40,443 bases of DNA from Lentisphaeria bacterium (GCA_024405215.1 JAKSPB010000026.1:1-40443), one strand, 5' to 3'. Counted from the stretch's first letter, positions 1 to 8,383 are shown. A program made the numbers and translations. Notes: generated by a model not told the origin, from the letters alone.

Positions 1-115
1 TTTTCCCCCAGTTAAATTGGCTATTCCACCAGGCAGCGCCCGCGCTATGCGGGGGCGACGCCCCCGCGCTCCGAGAATGGCGCGGGTTGCGCTTTTCCCC
101 CAGTTAAATTGGCTA
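1..115. repeat. 23-bp direct repeat pair with GC-rich hairpin between
   Basis: Positions 1-23 and 93-115 are identical (TTTTCCCCCAGTTAAATTGG followed by CTA). Between them lies a strong hairpin, GCGGGGGC/GCCCCCGC, at about 49-67. Only two copies are visible and the first sits at the window edge, so the full extent is unknown. It lies downstream of the minus-strand operon that ends at 206. Confidence 0.6.
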
Positions 116-142
116 ATCTCCCGCCCCCGCGCCGGTTCTGTG

Positions 143-163
143 CGCGGCGATATTATCGCCGCG
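143..163. other. perfect 21-bp palindrome downstream of the arfB operon
   Basis: The arms CGCGGCGATA and TATCGCCGCG surround a single central T. A partial copy (TTATTATCGCC) follows at about 164-174. It lies about 40 bases past the stop of the last minus-strand gene, so it could be part of a 3' end structure. No T-run follows on the minus strand, so it is not a standard intrinsic terminator. Confidence 0.45.
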
Positions 164-205
164 TTATTATCGCCAATTCCCCGGCCCGATTTTCTGTTTT
201 CAAGG

Positions 206-601
206 CTAGTCTTCGGTGGGTTTTCGGTTCTGGAGGCGCTGGCTTCTGCGGGCCTTGTCTTCCCGGCGTTTTCGCTTCTGGGCGTTGGGAACGCGAGTCT
301 TCTTGCGTGGCTTGGAGGGCGTGGACGCCTTGGCAATCCACGCATCCAGCCTTTCCACGGCCGCTTGGCGATTCAGATATTGGCTTCGGAACTCGCGAGC
401 TTCCAAAAGCAACTCGCCGTCGTTGGTGAGGCGATTTTCGCAAAGCTGTATTAGCCTTGCCTTGATCTCTTCCGGCAACGCGGCGCTGTCCCGCAGATTC
501 CAGCGGAGAAGTACGGCGCTGTCGGAGGTGTTCACGCCTTGGCCGCCAGGGCCGGATGCGTGTGCGCATTGAAAATGGAGTTCATCGTAGGGGACGGTCA
601 T
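206..601 (-). CDS. arfB: ArfB/YaeJ-type peptide-chain release factor homolog (ribosome rescue)
   Basis: This 131-residue protein has the layout of ArfB (YaeJ), the stand-alone class I release-factor domain that hydrolyses peptidyl-tRNA on stalled ribosomes. The catalytic GGQ motif is visible as GPGGQ at residues 17-21, followed by VN, and an EFRSQ block lies in the middle of the domain. The tail from about residue 95 is very rich in Lys and Arg; in this family that tail occupies the empty mRNA channel. The length is close to the usual 130-140 residues. An ATG twelve codons upstream (637) is possible, but the ATG at 601 forms an ATGA overlap with the gmk stop, and the protein then begins directly at the domain, so I chose it. 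It is the last gene of the minus-strand operon and is probably translationally coupled to gmk. Confidence 0.88.
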   Translation of the reverse strand: MTVPYDELHFQCAHASGPGGQGVNTSDSAVLLRWNLRDSAALPEEIKARLIQLCENRLTNDGELLLEAREFRSQYLNRQAAVERLDAWIAKASTPSKPRKKTRVPNAQKRKRREDKARRSQRLQNRKPTED

Positions 602-1209
602 CCGAAGGGATTCCATTCCGTGCGGTTCGTGCGACACTTGGCGGACAGGATGATGCTCTGGAGCTTTCGCGCCGCGGTTTCCGCGGCGTCATTGAGGACA
701 AGATAGCTGTATTCCTTCCAGGCCTGGACTTCCGTCTCCGCGTTCTTCAGGCGCTTCAGGATGACCTCCTCGGTCTCCGTTCCGCGCTTGCGGAGGCGTT
801 CCTCCAGAATCTTGAGGGAGGGCGGCGCAATGAAGACATACTCCACGGCGGCTTCCAGCGGAGTGCCGGACAGGTTGCGGCGAATCTGCCGTGCCCCTTG
901 AATGTCGATGTCCAGCATCATGATCTGGTCATTCCGGATGGCTTCCAGCATTGGGGCTTTCGGGGTGCCATAGTAGTTTCCGTGGACATTGGCGAACTCC
1001 AGGAAATCGCCGCGCGCGGTGCCTGCCTCAAAGTCCGCAATGGTGGTGAAATGGTAGTCCACGCCATCTTTTTCCCCCGGGCGGGGCTGTCTCGTTGTGC
1101 AGGAGATGGAAAATTGCAGGTTTGGAATCCACTGGTTGACCATGTGGACAAGGGTGGATTTTCCCGCGCCGCTGGGGCCGGAGAGGATGATGGCTAGGCC
1201 GTGGTTCAT
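598..1209 (-). CDS. gmk: guanylate kinase
   Basis: The 203-residue protein matches guanylate kinase, which phosphorylates GMP to GDP in the cytoplasm. The P-loop GPSGAGKST is at residues 11-19. The GMP-binding segment follows, with SCTTRQPRPGE at about 36-46 and GVDYHF after it, and the DIDIQGA block is at about 99-105. Length and domain order are normal. The start codon overlaps the stop of the upstream membrane protein as ATGA (1206-1209), and the stop overlaps the arfB start in the same way. Gmk therefore sits inside a tightly coupled operon with surface-polysaccharide genes and arfB. Confidence 0.95.
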   Translation of the reverse strand: MNHGLAIILSGPSGAGKSTLVHMVNQWIPNLQFSISCTTRQPRPGEKDGVDYHFTTIADFEAGTARGDFLEFANVHGNYYGTPKAPMLEAIRNDQIMMLDIDIQGARQIRRNLSGTPLEAAVEYVFIAPPSLKILEERLRKRGTETEEVILKRLKNAETEVQAWKEYSYLVLNDAAETAARKLQSIILSAKCRTNRTEWNPFG

Positions 1210-3161
1210 TGTTTCAGTTGAAATTTGAGAGTTTTTCCCGTCTGGGAATCAAGAATGCCGTCACGCAGGATGGGAGCCAGGATGATTTCATCCTGGAAGC
1301 GTGTGCCGGGAGAGGGAAGCGCCAGGCTGAACTGGACTGCTTCCGGGGTGACCTGGAGTTTTTCCAGATCGGTGTAGGAGAGCCGTAGACGGTCCTGGGC
1401 GTTCAGGGGAGGCAGCGCCTTGAGGAGTTGCAGAGTGGGGTTGGTGGGATACCAGAGTTCCATTTGCATCATGGCCTCCAGCTCGCCTTGTTCGTCGCCT
1501 TCCAGCACGGCCAAACGCCATTGGCGCAACCAGGAGGAGGAGCGATGAGATGTGCGGCGGAGGAGTTCTTCGACCGCCTCCGCCGCTGTGCCCGGATCTT
1601 TTTTCTTGAGGGCCAGGTCGGCCAGCAACTTTGGGGGCAGGCAGGCGTTGGGGTCTTGGCGAATGCTCTTCTGCAGGCGCTGGACCTTCGTGTCGTAGGA
1701 GAGAAGGCGGTCGCTGTAGGCGTTGTCCGCAATCTGCCTTGTTTTTTCCGATGGCATCTTCAAGAGGGCGGAGAGGCCGATCAAGGCGAGAAGCAGCATG
1801 GCGCCCTGGCTGAGCCGCCGGGGCAATTCCGCCGGGGCGTTGGGCTGGGGGGGAGAGTCGTCGAAGGCGAAGAGGCCCAGGGAACCCGCCAGGATGGCCG
1901 TGGAGATGACCTGGTCGTTGAATTGCGTGAGGGCATGGACATTCCAGGCTGTCCAGGCTCCCAGGATAGTGGTTGTCTGCCAAGGGAGTTTGCTTCTGCG
2001 GGCGCGGAAGAGCCCCAAGGCGAGGAGCAGCGGCGCGGCCAGTCGCAGGAGCGCGTCCAATGCGCCGGGGATTCCGCATTGCGCCAGCTGGGAGAAGAAG
2101 AGCGAGTGGGGATCGCGGGCTTCGTCGCCCTCCCAGTCTTTCAGGCGGAGATGCCAGGGGAAGAACTCGCCCAGTCCGGCACCGAAAAGGGGGAATCGCC
2201 GGTAGATGGCGGTGGCGGTTTGGTAATATTCCAGACGCACGGTGACGGTCTCCATTTTGCGCCGGGAAAATTTGTTGAAGGCAAGCACAAGGGCGCCGGC
2301 GCAAAGCAACGCCAGGACGACCAGTGCGCATTTCCAGCCGCGGGAGAGCTTCTTGCCATATTGGAAGACGACGGCCAGCAGGACGCCTGCCACGGCGCCC
2401 AGCACGGCGCCGCGGCTGCCGCTGAAGAAAAGTGCGCCGGCGGAGAGGATTGCCGCGCCGCCGCCCAGGATCCCGGCTGCCGTCTTTGGGGAACTGCAGC
2501 GTCTGGCGAGCCGCACGGCATCCAGGATAAGGAACGGGCATGTCAGCAGGAGCTGTGCGGCGTAGGCGTTGGGATCGGCGAAGTGTCCGAATGAGCGGGT
2601 CTGCTGGAATTTCGCCACCATCTGTTCCGAGAGGGCGATGCCGGTTTCCCTTGCGTTTTCCAATTCCGCTTCATACATGGCCTTCAGGCCGCCGAAGTGC
2701 TGGGTCCAGCCTTCCAGTGCGGTGAAGAATGCACCGATGGCGAGTGCGTGGAAAGCCCAGGGGAGGAGTTTTTCATCGGCGCGGCTGGTCCACCAGAGTC
2801 CCGTGGCTGTGCAGGCGATGGTGAAGAAGTGCCAATACCAGTTTTGGGCGTATGCGATTTCCGTGGTATGGACCAGTCCCGACAGTCCGCAGAGCAGGGG
2901 GACAAATGCCAGGACGGGGATGCAGATTGTGGCGTCCTTTCGTGCGGCATTGGGATATCGCAGCAGGGATGCGAGCAACAGGGCTCCGGCGATGGCGGTC
3001 AGCAGGCAGTGGGGGAGGATTGTGAACAGGAGCCACTCTAGGACATTGAGAGGGAAAATGGCCTGTTCTGCCGCGGTGGCGACATAGTCCCACCGGAATG
3101 GCAGGACAAACAGGAAGAGACACCAGAGGATGCGTAGTGCAGGGGAGGTGTTTTGTTTCAT
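1206..3161 (-). CDS. O-antigen ligase/polymerase-like (Wzy_C) membrane protein with C-terminal helical repeats
   Basis: This 651-residue protein starts with many hydrophobic segments spread over about residues 10-460. A loop block around HSLFFSQLAQCGIPG follows an arginine- and acid-rich stretch; this fits the Wzy_C/RfaL family, whose conserved loop histidine acts in glycan ligation or polymerisation. The last part, from about residue 470, is soluble and helical with alternating Ala/Leu/Lys, compatible with TPR repeats, which occur at the C-terminus of many members. The ATG at 3161 was chosen over a longer frame because it makes an ATGA overlap with the upstream stop and starts just before the first membrane segment. 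Neighbouring nucleotide-sugar enzymes support a role in surface polysaccharide assembly. The exact substrate is unknown. Confidence 0.75.
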   Translation of the reverse strand: MKQNTSPALRILWCLFLFVLPFRWDYVATAAEQAIFPLNVLEWLLFTILPHCLLTAIAGALLLASLLRYPNAARKDATICIPVLAFVPLLCGLSGLVHTTEIAYAQNWYWHFFTIACTATGLWWTSRADEKLLPWAFHALAIGAFFTALEGWTQHFGGLKAMYEAELENARETGIALSEQMVAKFQQTRSFGHFADPNAYAAQLLLTCPFLILDAVRLARRCSSPKTAAGILGGGAAILSAGALFFSGSRGAVLGAVAGVLLAVVFQYGKKLSRGWKCALVVLALLCAGALVLAFNKFSRRKMETVTVRLEYYQTATAIYRRFPLFGAGLGEFFPWHLRLKDWEGDEARDPHSLFFSQLAQCGIPGALDALLRLAAPLLLALGLFRARRSKLPWQTTTILGAWTAWNVHALTQFNDQVISTAILAGSLGLFAFDDSPPQPNAPAELPRRLSQGAMLLLALIGLSALLKMPSEKTRQIADNAYSDRLLSYDTKVQRLQKSIRQDPNACLPPKLLADLALKKKDPGTAAEAVEELLRRTSHRSSSWLRQWRLAVLEGDEQGELEAMMQMELWYPTNPTLQLLKALPPLNAQDRLRLSYTDLEKLQVTPEAVQFSLALPSPGTRFQDEIILAPILRDGILDSQTGKTLKFQLKQ

Positions 3162-3856
3162 GGCTGTTCGTTTCGGGAGTCGCACTCGAATTGCATGCAG
3201 CACTTGAGGCGCCCGCAGGCGCCCGCGTGGAGCTGCGGCGGTCCGAAGATGCCCTGTTGTTTCAGCACCTGGCTGTTGATATTGACTAGGTGTGTCAGGA
3301 ATGTGCTGCAGCAAAGAGCTCTTCCGCAGGTTCCGATGCCGCCCAGGAGCGCCGCCTCGTCCCGTACGCCGATCTGCCGCATTTCAATCCGGCAGTGGAA
3401 GAGCGCGCCAAGATCCCGGATGAGTTCCCGGAAGTCCACGCGGCCATCGGCGGCGAAGAGGCAGAGGAGGACCTTCTGGTCCAACGTATAATGGAGCTGC
3501 GTCAGTCGCATGACCAGATGATATGCGTCAATGCGGTCTCGCACCTTGGAGAAGGAGGCGCTGGTCAATTTGTCGTTTTCCTGCGCTGTTCCCAGGTCGA
3601 CGGCATTGGCGATGCGGAGGACGCGCGGATAGTGCTCTCCTTCCATGCGTCGCATGATCCTTTCCGCGCGCTGGCGTTCCAGCGCAGCCGGATCGGTGAA
3701 CGGTTCAACCGGGCAGATGCTTTGGATCCGACCGATTTCCATATAGCGGTCGCATTGTACCACCACGGTGGCGCCGGTTTTCAGGGCCAGCGCCTCGTCT
3801 CCGATGACATCATAGGCGATGCCGGGAATGATTTGAAGACGATAGAGTCTCAGCAT
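3158..3856 (-). CDS. PSP1-domain protein of the RicT (YaaT) family
   Basis: This 232-residue protein matches the PSP1/RicT family. Two cysteine clusters are visible: GTCGRALCC (C177, C182, C183) and CGRLKCC (C214, C219, C220), in the positions typical of RicT. In Bacillus the RicAFT complex carries iron-sulfur clusters and helps RNase Y in RNA processing; in Gram-negative relatives the role is less clear. The basic block ERIMRRMEGEHYPRVLRIAN is absent from classic members, so the N-terminal half is somewhat divergent. The start at 3856 shares one base with the upstream stop (TGATG), and its own stop overlaps the next start (ATGA), so it is firmly embedded in the operon. A longer frame reading further upstream is only a shadow of the epimerase gene. 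Confidence 0.8.
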   Translation of the reverse strand: MLRLYRLQIIPGIAYDVIGDEALALKTGATVVVQCDRYMEIGRIQSICPVEPFTDPAALERQRAERIMRRMEGEHYPRVLRIANAVDLGTAQENDKLTSASFSKVRDRIDAYHLVMRLTQLHYTLDQKVLLCLFAADGRVDFRELIRDLGALFHCRIEMRQIGVRDEAALLGGIGTCGRALCCSTFLTHLVNINSQVLKQQGIFGPPQLHAGACGRLKCCMQFECDSRNEQP

Positions 3857-4827
3857 CACATTCCCAGCGCTTGCCGCTTGTCGGCGATGACGTCGTTCAG
3901 AATCTGGTCCAGGCCGCGCTGCGGGCGATAGCCAAGAATGGCGGCCGCTTTGGAGAGGTCTGGGACGCGACGGTGCATGTCTTCGAATCCCGGGCCGTAT
4001 GCCTCGTCGTAGGGAATGACCTGGATGGGCGAGGAAGTGCCTGTCAGCTCCTGGATGCGCTTCGCCAGTTCCATGATGGTGATTTCCTGGTCGTTGCCCA
4101 GGTTGATGACCTGCCCGCGGGATTCCGGGGTGTTCTGTAGTTTGATCAAGGCGCCGACGATGTCCGCCACATGGGTGAAGCAACGGGATTGGGTGCCGTC
4201 GCCGAAGACAGTGATGGGCTTGCCTCGAAGCGCCTGTTCCACCAGGGTGGGGATGACCATGCCGTATTGCCCCGTCTGGTGCGGGCCGACGGTGTTGAAG
4301 AGCCGGACGATGGTGACGGGCAAGCGGGATTCCACCCAGTAGGCCAGGGCCAGGAACTCGTCCAGGGCCTTGGCGCAGGCGTAGCTCCAGCGGCGGGTGC
4401 AGGTGGGGCCCATGACGGTGTCGTCTTCTTCCCCGAAGGGGATCTTGGACCCCTTGCCATAGACTTCGGAGGTGCTGGTCAGCAGGAAGGGCTTCCAGTA
4501 GCGGGCGCAGGCCTGAAGGACGACCTGGGTGCCGCCTACGATGCTTTCGATGGTGTGGACAGGCTGGTCGATGATGAGCCTGACGCCTACGGCACTGGCC
4601 AGGTGATAGACGTATTCGGCGTTCTTGACGCACTTGTCCACCAGCTCCTGGTCATTGACGGAGCCTACGATCAACTGCAGGTTCTTGCCGTCTTCCAGTC
4701 CTTCCAGATTTCGGCGGGTGCCCGTGGAGAGGTCGTCCAGGACGACGACCTGCTGTCCTCGGGCGAGAAGGGCCCGACAAAGATGGGAGCCGACGAAACC
4801 GGCTCCGCCTGTGACCAGGATGCTCAT
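3856..4827 (-). CDS. NAD-dependent nucleotide-sugar epimerase/dehydratase (extended SDR)
   Basis: This 323-residue extended short-chain dehydrogenase/reductase has the NAD-binding GGAGFVGS at residues 7-14 and an acidic DDLS after the second strand. The catalytic Tyr-Lys pair is YACAK (Y149, K153), with TSTSEVYG just before it. Such enzymes convert nucleotide sugars such as UDP-glucose or UDP-glucuronate for surface glycans. The sequence resembles both UDP-glucose 4-epimerases and UDP-glucuronate decarboxylases; the substrate cannot be fixed by eye. A second SDR of the decarboxylase type lies in the same operon. The gap from the proC stop is 9 bases. Confidence 0.85.
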   Translation of the reverse strand: MSILVTGGAGFVGSHLCRALLARGQQVVVLDDLSTGTRRNLEGLEDGKNLQLIVGSVNDQELVDKCVKNAEYVYHLASAVGVRLIIDQPVHTIESIVGGTQVVLQACARYWKPFLLTSTSEVYGKGSKIPFGEEDDTVMGPTCTRRWSYACAKALDEFLALAYWVESRLPVTIVRLFNTVGPHQTGQYGMVIPTLVEQALRGKPITVFGDGTQSRCFTHVADIVGALIKLQNTPESRGQVINLGNDQEITIMELAKRIQELTGTSSPIQVIPYDEAYGPGFEDMHRRVPDLSKAAAILGYRPQRGLDQILNDVIADKRQALGM

Positions 4828-4836
4828 AGAGGGGAA

Positions 4837-5643
4837 TTATCCTTTGCTTGCCCCCAGTTCCCGGGAGCGCTTGGCGGCTGCCAGGAGGAGGTCGTTGACC
4901 ATGTCGTTGAAGGAACGGGCCTTCATCACGTCCAGCGCGGCCGCGGTAGTGCCGCCCTTGGAGGTGACGGCGATGCGAAGCGCCTCTGGCGTGCCTTTGC
5001 CTTGCTGGAGCATGGCGGTTGCTCCGGCCATGGTCTGGATGGCCAGGTCCTGGGCCAGTTCGGGGGGGAGCCCCAGGGCGGCGCCGCCTTTGGCAAGGGC
5101 CTCGATGAAGGCGAAGAAGTATGCGGGGCCGGAGCCGGATAGCGCGGTGACGGCGTCCAGCTGGCTTTCGGGGACACGCCATGCCTTGCCCAATGCCCCC
5201 AGAAGGCGGGAGGCGAAGGCGTCGGCGTCGGCGTCGGCGTCATCGGAGAGGGCATAGCAGCTTGCGCCTTCGCCCACCATCAGGGGGGTGTTGGGCATTA
5301 CGCGCACCATGCGCACGTCTCCGAACCATTCGCGGAGACGCGCCAGGGAGATTCCGGCGCAGATGGAGAAGACCAGGCAACCGGGTTTCCGAGGGGGCAG
5401 GGCGGAGAAGGCCGCGTCGGCTGTCTGGGGTTTCACGGCCAGGATCAGCACATCCGCGAGGGAGACTAGCTCTGCCGATGCCTCCGGGAATGCGGGGACG
5501 CCGGTGGCGGCGGTGAAAGCCGCCCGGGCTTCGGGGGAGGGATCGAAGGCGTTGATTTCATCTCCGGGGAAGAGATTCTTGGAGGTCATTCCACCGGCAA
5601 TGGCGGTGGCCATCTTGCCTGCGCCGCAGAAGAGGATCTTCAT
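4837..5643 (-). CDS. proC: pyrroline-5-carboxylate reductase
   Basis: This 268-residue protein matches ProC, which reduces pyrroline-5-carboxylate to proline with NAD(P)H as the last step of proline synthesis. The N-terminal Rossmann motif GAGKMA is at residues 7-12. A PNTP block sits mid-protein, and the C-terminal dimer and substrate signature begins with ALSGSGPAYFFAFIEALAKG. The length is typical. It is three bases from the upstream isomerase stop and nine from the epimerase start, so it is cotranscribed with polysaccharide genes that have no clear link to proline. Confidence 0.93.
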   Translation of the reverse strand: MKILFCGAGKMATAIAGGMTSKNLFPGDEINAFDPSPEARAAFTAATGVPAFPEASAELVSLADVLILAVKPQTADAAFSALPPRKPGCLVFSICAGISLARLREWFGDVRMVRVMPNTPLMVGEGASCYALSDDADADADAFASRLLGALGKAWRVPESQLDAVTALSGSGPAYFFAFIEALAKGGAALGLPPELAQDLAIQTMAGATAMLQQGKGTPEALRIAVTSKGGTTAAALDVMKARSFNDMVNDLLLAAAKRSRELGASKG

Positions 5644-5646
5644 AGC

Positions 5647-6435
5647 CTAGAGTCCCATGCGGTCACGGAGATTGTGGAAGGAGCGCTCCAGGCTTGCGAA
5701 GGGCTCCATGTCGCCATTGTCCCGTTCCACAAGATACCACTGGACGCCGGCGTATTTGCAGGCATCGATGATGGCGGGCCAGTCAAGATTTCCGTCGCCG
5801 ACTTCGGTGATCTTGAAGTCCGGGCCCCAGGCTCCGTCGCGGAAGGTCAGTTTGCCGTCCTTGAAATGGACGCAGGGGACGCGGTGGGCGAGCTTGCGGA
5901 TCATGGCGGATGGTTCCTTTCCTGAAGCTGCGATCCAGTAGGTGTCGACTTCGAACCATGCGTTGATGGGATCCAGCTCGCGGAGCAGATGCTCGTAGCA
6001 GGTCAGGCCATCGGGCAGCTTGATGAACTCATGGAAGTGGTTGTGGTATCCCAGGGGAAGCCCTTCTGCGGCCAGCAGCTTCGCTGCTTTGTTGAAGCGG
6101 GTCACGAAGTCCTTCCAGGTCTTCGGCTGGGTGACTTTCTTCTGCTCGGGGAAGAATCCGCCGATGGCGATGTATTTGCAGTCCCACAGATGATGCTCCT
6201 CAACGACCTTTGCGGTTTCGTTCTCAATGCGGTCGAAACTGGTGTGGGTCACCACGCAGGTGAGGCCTTCGCCTTTCAGGATCTTCTGGATTTCCTTGGG
6301 GGCGATAGGACCGACGGCGGAGAGCTGGACGCCCTCGTAGCCCATCTTGCGGATGCGTTTGCAGGTCTGTGCGAAGTCCTTGGCGGTCTTGGTGAAGTCG
6401 CGGACGGTATAAAGCTGTGCGGCAATCTTTTCCAT
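5647..6435 (-). CDS. sugar phosphate isomerase/epimerase family TIM-barrel protein
   Basis: The 262-residue protein belongs to the xylose-isomerase-like (AP_endonuc_2) TIM-barrel family. Visible blocks include AAQLYTVRDF at the first strand, GYHNHFHEF near mid-protein, WFEVDTYWI with the usual metal-binding acidic residue, VHFKDGK, and WYLVERDN near the end, all in the expected order. Members isomerise or epimerise sugars, inositols or hydroxy acids; the substrate is not predictable here. It has no signal peptide and is likely cytoplasmic. The gap from the upstream SDR stop is 11-12 bases, which suggests cotranscription. Confidence 0.85.
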   Translation of the reverse strand: MEKIAAQLYTVRDFTKTAKDFAQTCKRIRKMGYEGVQLSAVGPIAPKEIQKILKGEGLTCVVTHTSFDRIENETAKVVEEHHLWDCKYIAIGGFFPEQKKVTQPKTWKDFVTRFNKAAKLLAAEGLPLGYHNHFHEFIKLPDGLTCYEHLLRELDPINAWFEVDTYWIAASGKEPSAMIRKLAHRVPCVHFKDGKLTFRDGAWGPDFKITEVGDGNLDWPAIIDACKYAGVQWYLVERDNGDMEPFASLERSFHNLRDRMGL

Positions 6436-6447
6436 GAGAATTTAGTA

Positions 6448-7413
6448 CTAGTACAATTGTGATTTGGGGAATTGTTGGAAGAAGTCGATGGTGGGGGGAA
6501 GGCCTTCGTCCAAGGAGATGGTGGGAGACCAGTGGAGTTTTTCCCTGGCCAGGGTGATGTCCGGCCGGCGGACCTTGGGGTCGTTGATCGGCAGGGGCAT
6601 CCGGACAATCTCGCTTTTGCTGTCCGTGAGCTTCAGTACTTTCTCGGCCAGTTCCAGGATGGTGAACTCGCCGGGGTTGCCGATGTTCACGGGACCGATG
6701 AAGTCGTCGTCGGAGTCCATCAGGGCGCGGAATCCGCGGACGGTGTCCTTGCAGTAGCAGAAGGAACGTGTCTGTGCGCCGTCCCCGAAGATGGTCAGTG
6801 GCTCGCCCTTGATGGCCTGTCGGCAGAAGTTGGAGACCACGCGGCCGTCGCCTGGCTGCATCATGGGACCGTAGGAGTTGAAGATGCGGACGACTTTGAT
6901 GCGGGTGCCGAAAAGGCGGTGATGGTCGAAGAAGATGCTCTCCGCGCAGCGTTTCCCTTCATCGTAGCAGGCGCGCGGGCCATCGGGATTGACGTTGCCC
7001 CAGTAAGTTTCCGGCTGCGGGTGGACTTGTGCGTCGCCATAGACTTCCGAAGTGGAGGCCTGCATGATCTTGGCGTTGTACTTTTTGGCCAGGGCCAGCA
7101 GCTTCAGTGCGCCGATGACACAGGTTTCGGTGGTGCCGATGGGGTCCTTCTGGTAGTAGGGAGGAGAGGCGGGGCAGGCCAGGTTGAAGATTTCATCCAC
7201 TTCTTCGTCAAAGGTCAATTGGCGGACATCTTCCTTGCGGAAGACCAGGGCGTCTCCGTATTTTTCCTTCAGGGACGCCAAGTTGCTTTCACGTCCGGTG
7301 AAGAGGTTGTCGATGGCTGTGACATGGTGTCCCTGCTGGAGCAGGAGTGCCGTTAGATGGAAGCCCAGGAAGCCTGCGCCGCCGGTTACTAGGATGCGTT
7401 TGGGGGAAGTCAT
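6448..7413 (-). CDS. UDP-glucuronate decarboxylase-type SDR (UDP-xylose synthase family)
   Basis: This 321-residue protein carries the hallmarks of UDP-glucuronic acid decarboxylase, which makes UDP-xylose from UDP-glucuronate. GGAGFLG (residues 11-17) binds [17 protein letters not shown] follows at about 79-92, TSEVYGD at 121-127, and the catalytic block CYDEGK gives Y150 and K154. FNSYGP and an arginine-rich RSFCYC block come later. A longer reading frame exists to 7554, but its first 47 residues have no domain character; [12 protein letters not shown] at 7413 is the natural start. It is the first gene of the eight-gene minus-strand operon, and its promoter should lie in 7414-7553. Confidence 0.88.
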   Translation of the reverse strand: MTSPKRILVTGGAGFLGFHLTALLLQQGHHVTAIDNLFTGRESNLASLKEKYGDALVFRKEDVRQLTFDEEVDEIFNLACPASPPYYQKDPIGTTETCVIGALKLLALAKKYNAKIMQASTSEVYGDAQVHPQPETYWGNVNPDGPRACYDEGKRCAESIFFDHHRLFGTRIKVVRIFNSYGPMMQPGDGRVVSNFCRQAIKGEPLTIFGDGAQTRSFCYCKDTVRGFRALMDSDDDFIGPVNIGNPGEFTILELAEKVLKLTDSKSEIVRMPLPINDPKVRRPDITLAREKLHWSPTISLDEGLPPTIDFFQQFPKSQLY

Positions 7414-7553
7414 CGGAAGAAGAGATACAGTACAGGAAAAGACTTTTGGGTAAATATAACCTTTGAAGCAGATAGAGCCGCGTGAAAAGAGCCGGGAAAA
7501 CCAGTTTTTGCTGAAGATTTTCACGCATTTCCCTTTTTTTATGGAGGACGGCA
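7414..7553. promoter_or_regulatory. divergent intergenic region between the UXS-type operon and the CYTH gene
   Basis: This 140-base AT-richer gap must hold the promoter of the minus-strand operon and probably that of the plus-strand CYTH gene. On the minus strand it contains the 13-mer TATATTTACCCAA (7446-7458), which recurs on the plus strand at 16500-16512 and includes a -10-like TATATT. On the plus strand GGAGG at 7543-7547 lies six bases before the CYTH ATG and is a good ribosome-binding site. I could not fix -35 elements. Confidence 0.4.
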
Positions 7554-8024
7554 ATGATTGAGATTGAGCGCAAATTCCTTGTGGAGGACGGTGCCTGGCG
7601 GAGCCAGGTGACGCGCAGCGTGGAGATTGTCCAGGGCTATTTTCAACGCGCCGGGAATGCCAGTGTCCGCGTCCGCGTCATTGGCGATTCCGCGAATCTG
7701 AATATCAAAGGCCGTGTCGTCGGCTGTGCCAGGAAGGAGTTCGAGTATCCGATCCCCGTGGCGGAAGCCCAGGAGATGCTGCGCCTTTTCTGCGCGGGGC
7801 GTGTGGTGGCGAAGACACGTCATTTCGTTCCTGCCGCAGAGCCTGGACTCCAGTGGGAGATCGACGAATACCACGGCCCTTTCCAGGGGCATTTCACGGC
7901 GGAGCTGGAAATCCCCTCCGAGGATTTCGTCTTCCAACGTCCGGAATGGCTGGGGGAGGAGAAGACCGCCGACCGCCGGTTCGGCAATGGCTGGCTGGCG
8001 GCTGCGCAATGCTGGCCGGAATAG
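7554..8024 (+). CDS. CYTH-domain protein (triphosphate tunnel enzyme family)
   Basis: The 156-residue protein starts [10 protein letters not shown], the ExExK signature (E3, E5, K7) of CYTH/triphosphate tunnel metalloenzymes. Alternating basic and acidic strands follow: [33 protein letters not shown] and [10 protein letters not shown]. The domain order is normal for the small single-domain members, which act as inorganic triphosphatases or, in rare cases, class IV adenylate cyclases. The product is likely cytoplasmic. A GGAGG ribosome-binding site precedes the start, and a terminator hairpin follows at 8138. Confidence 0.87.
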   Translation: MIEIERKFLVEDGAWRSQVTRSVEIVQGYFQRAGNASVRVRVIGDSANLNIKGRVVGCARKEFEYPIPVAEAQEMLRLFCAGRVVAKTRHFVPAAEPGLQWEIDEYHGPFQGHFTAELEIPSEDFVFQRPEWLGEEKTADRRFGNGWLAAAQCWPE

Positions 8025-8137
8025 GGCTCCTGAAGGGGAAAAATTACCCGCGCTTGTCCTGTGTGGGGAAAAGTTGTCCGCATTTGTCGTCTACAATATG
8101 TGGACGCGGTATTATATTATGTCGTGCTCTATCGTGT

Positions 8138-8166
8138 CTGCCAGGCGGCAATCTGGCAGGCTTTTT
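8138..8166 (+). terminator. intrinsic terminator after the CYTH gene
   Basis: The stem CTGCCAG (8138-8144) pairs with CTGGCAG (8153-8159) across an 8-base loop and is followed by GCTTTTT. It lies about 110 bases after the CYTH stop. The stretch 8025-8137 before it shows no gene, only AT-rich -10-like words such as TATATTAT near 8112. Confidence 0.6.
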
Positions 8167-8175
8167 GTCTTTATT

Positions 8176-8362
8176 GAGGGAATTGCAAAAGTCCATTGGA
8201 AGGCATTTTCCAGGGATTCCCGAGGCCGTTCTGGCCAAGTGCGACAAGACGTGGTCCCCTGCGTCGCGACGTGTTCCGCCGTAGTTTTGCGAAGGCGGAA
8301 GCACTTGGGCAAAACGGCCGGAAAGGACGAAAAATGGCCAAGGCGACTTTTTCGATTGTCTC
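8176..8362. repeat. long palindromic repeat, copy 1
   Basis: This 187-bp element folds back on itself. The outer arms GAGGGAATTGCAAAAGTC (8176-8193) and the segment ending GATTGTCTC (8362) are complementary at 14 of 18 positions. An inner stem pairs GGCCGTTCTGGCCAAGTGC near 8224 with GCACTTGGGCAAAACGGCC near 8300. It shares the ends and several blocks with copies at 24366 and 27404. It ends seven bases before the ribosome-binding site of the GH20-like gene, so it would lie in that gene's 5' leader. Confidence 0.75.
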
Positions 8363-8383
8363 ATTGATAAGGAGAATTTCTGT

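Noticed and set aside
1-115. Two copies of a 23-bp repeat as a CRISPR remnant
   Set aside because: Only two copies, a 69-base spacer with its own GC hairpin, and no cas gene nearby.
3158-4633. 491-residue frame fusing an Arg/His/Pro-rich N-terminus to RicT
   Set aside because: The upstream part is a shadow of the epimerase gene; RicT starts with its own ATG at 3856 in a TGATG overlap.
8025-8383. Riboswitch or tRNA in the gap before the GH20-like gene
   Set aside because: The structure is explained by a terminator and the palindromic repeat; no tRNA or known riboswitch core is seen.
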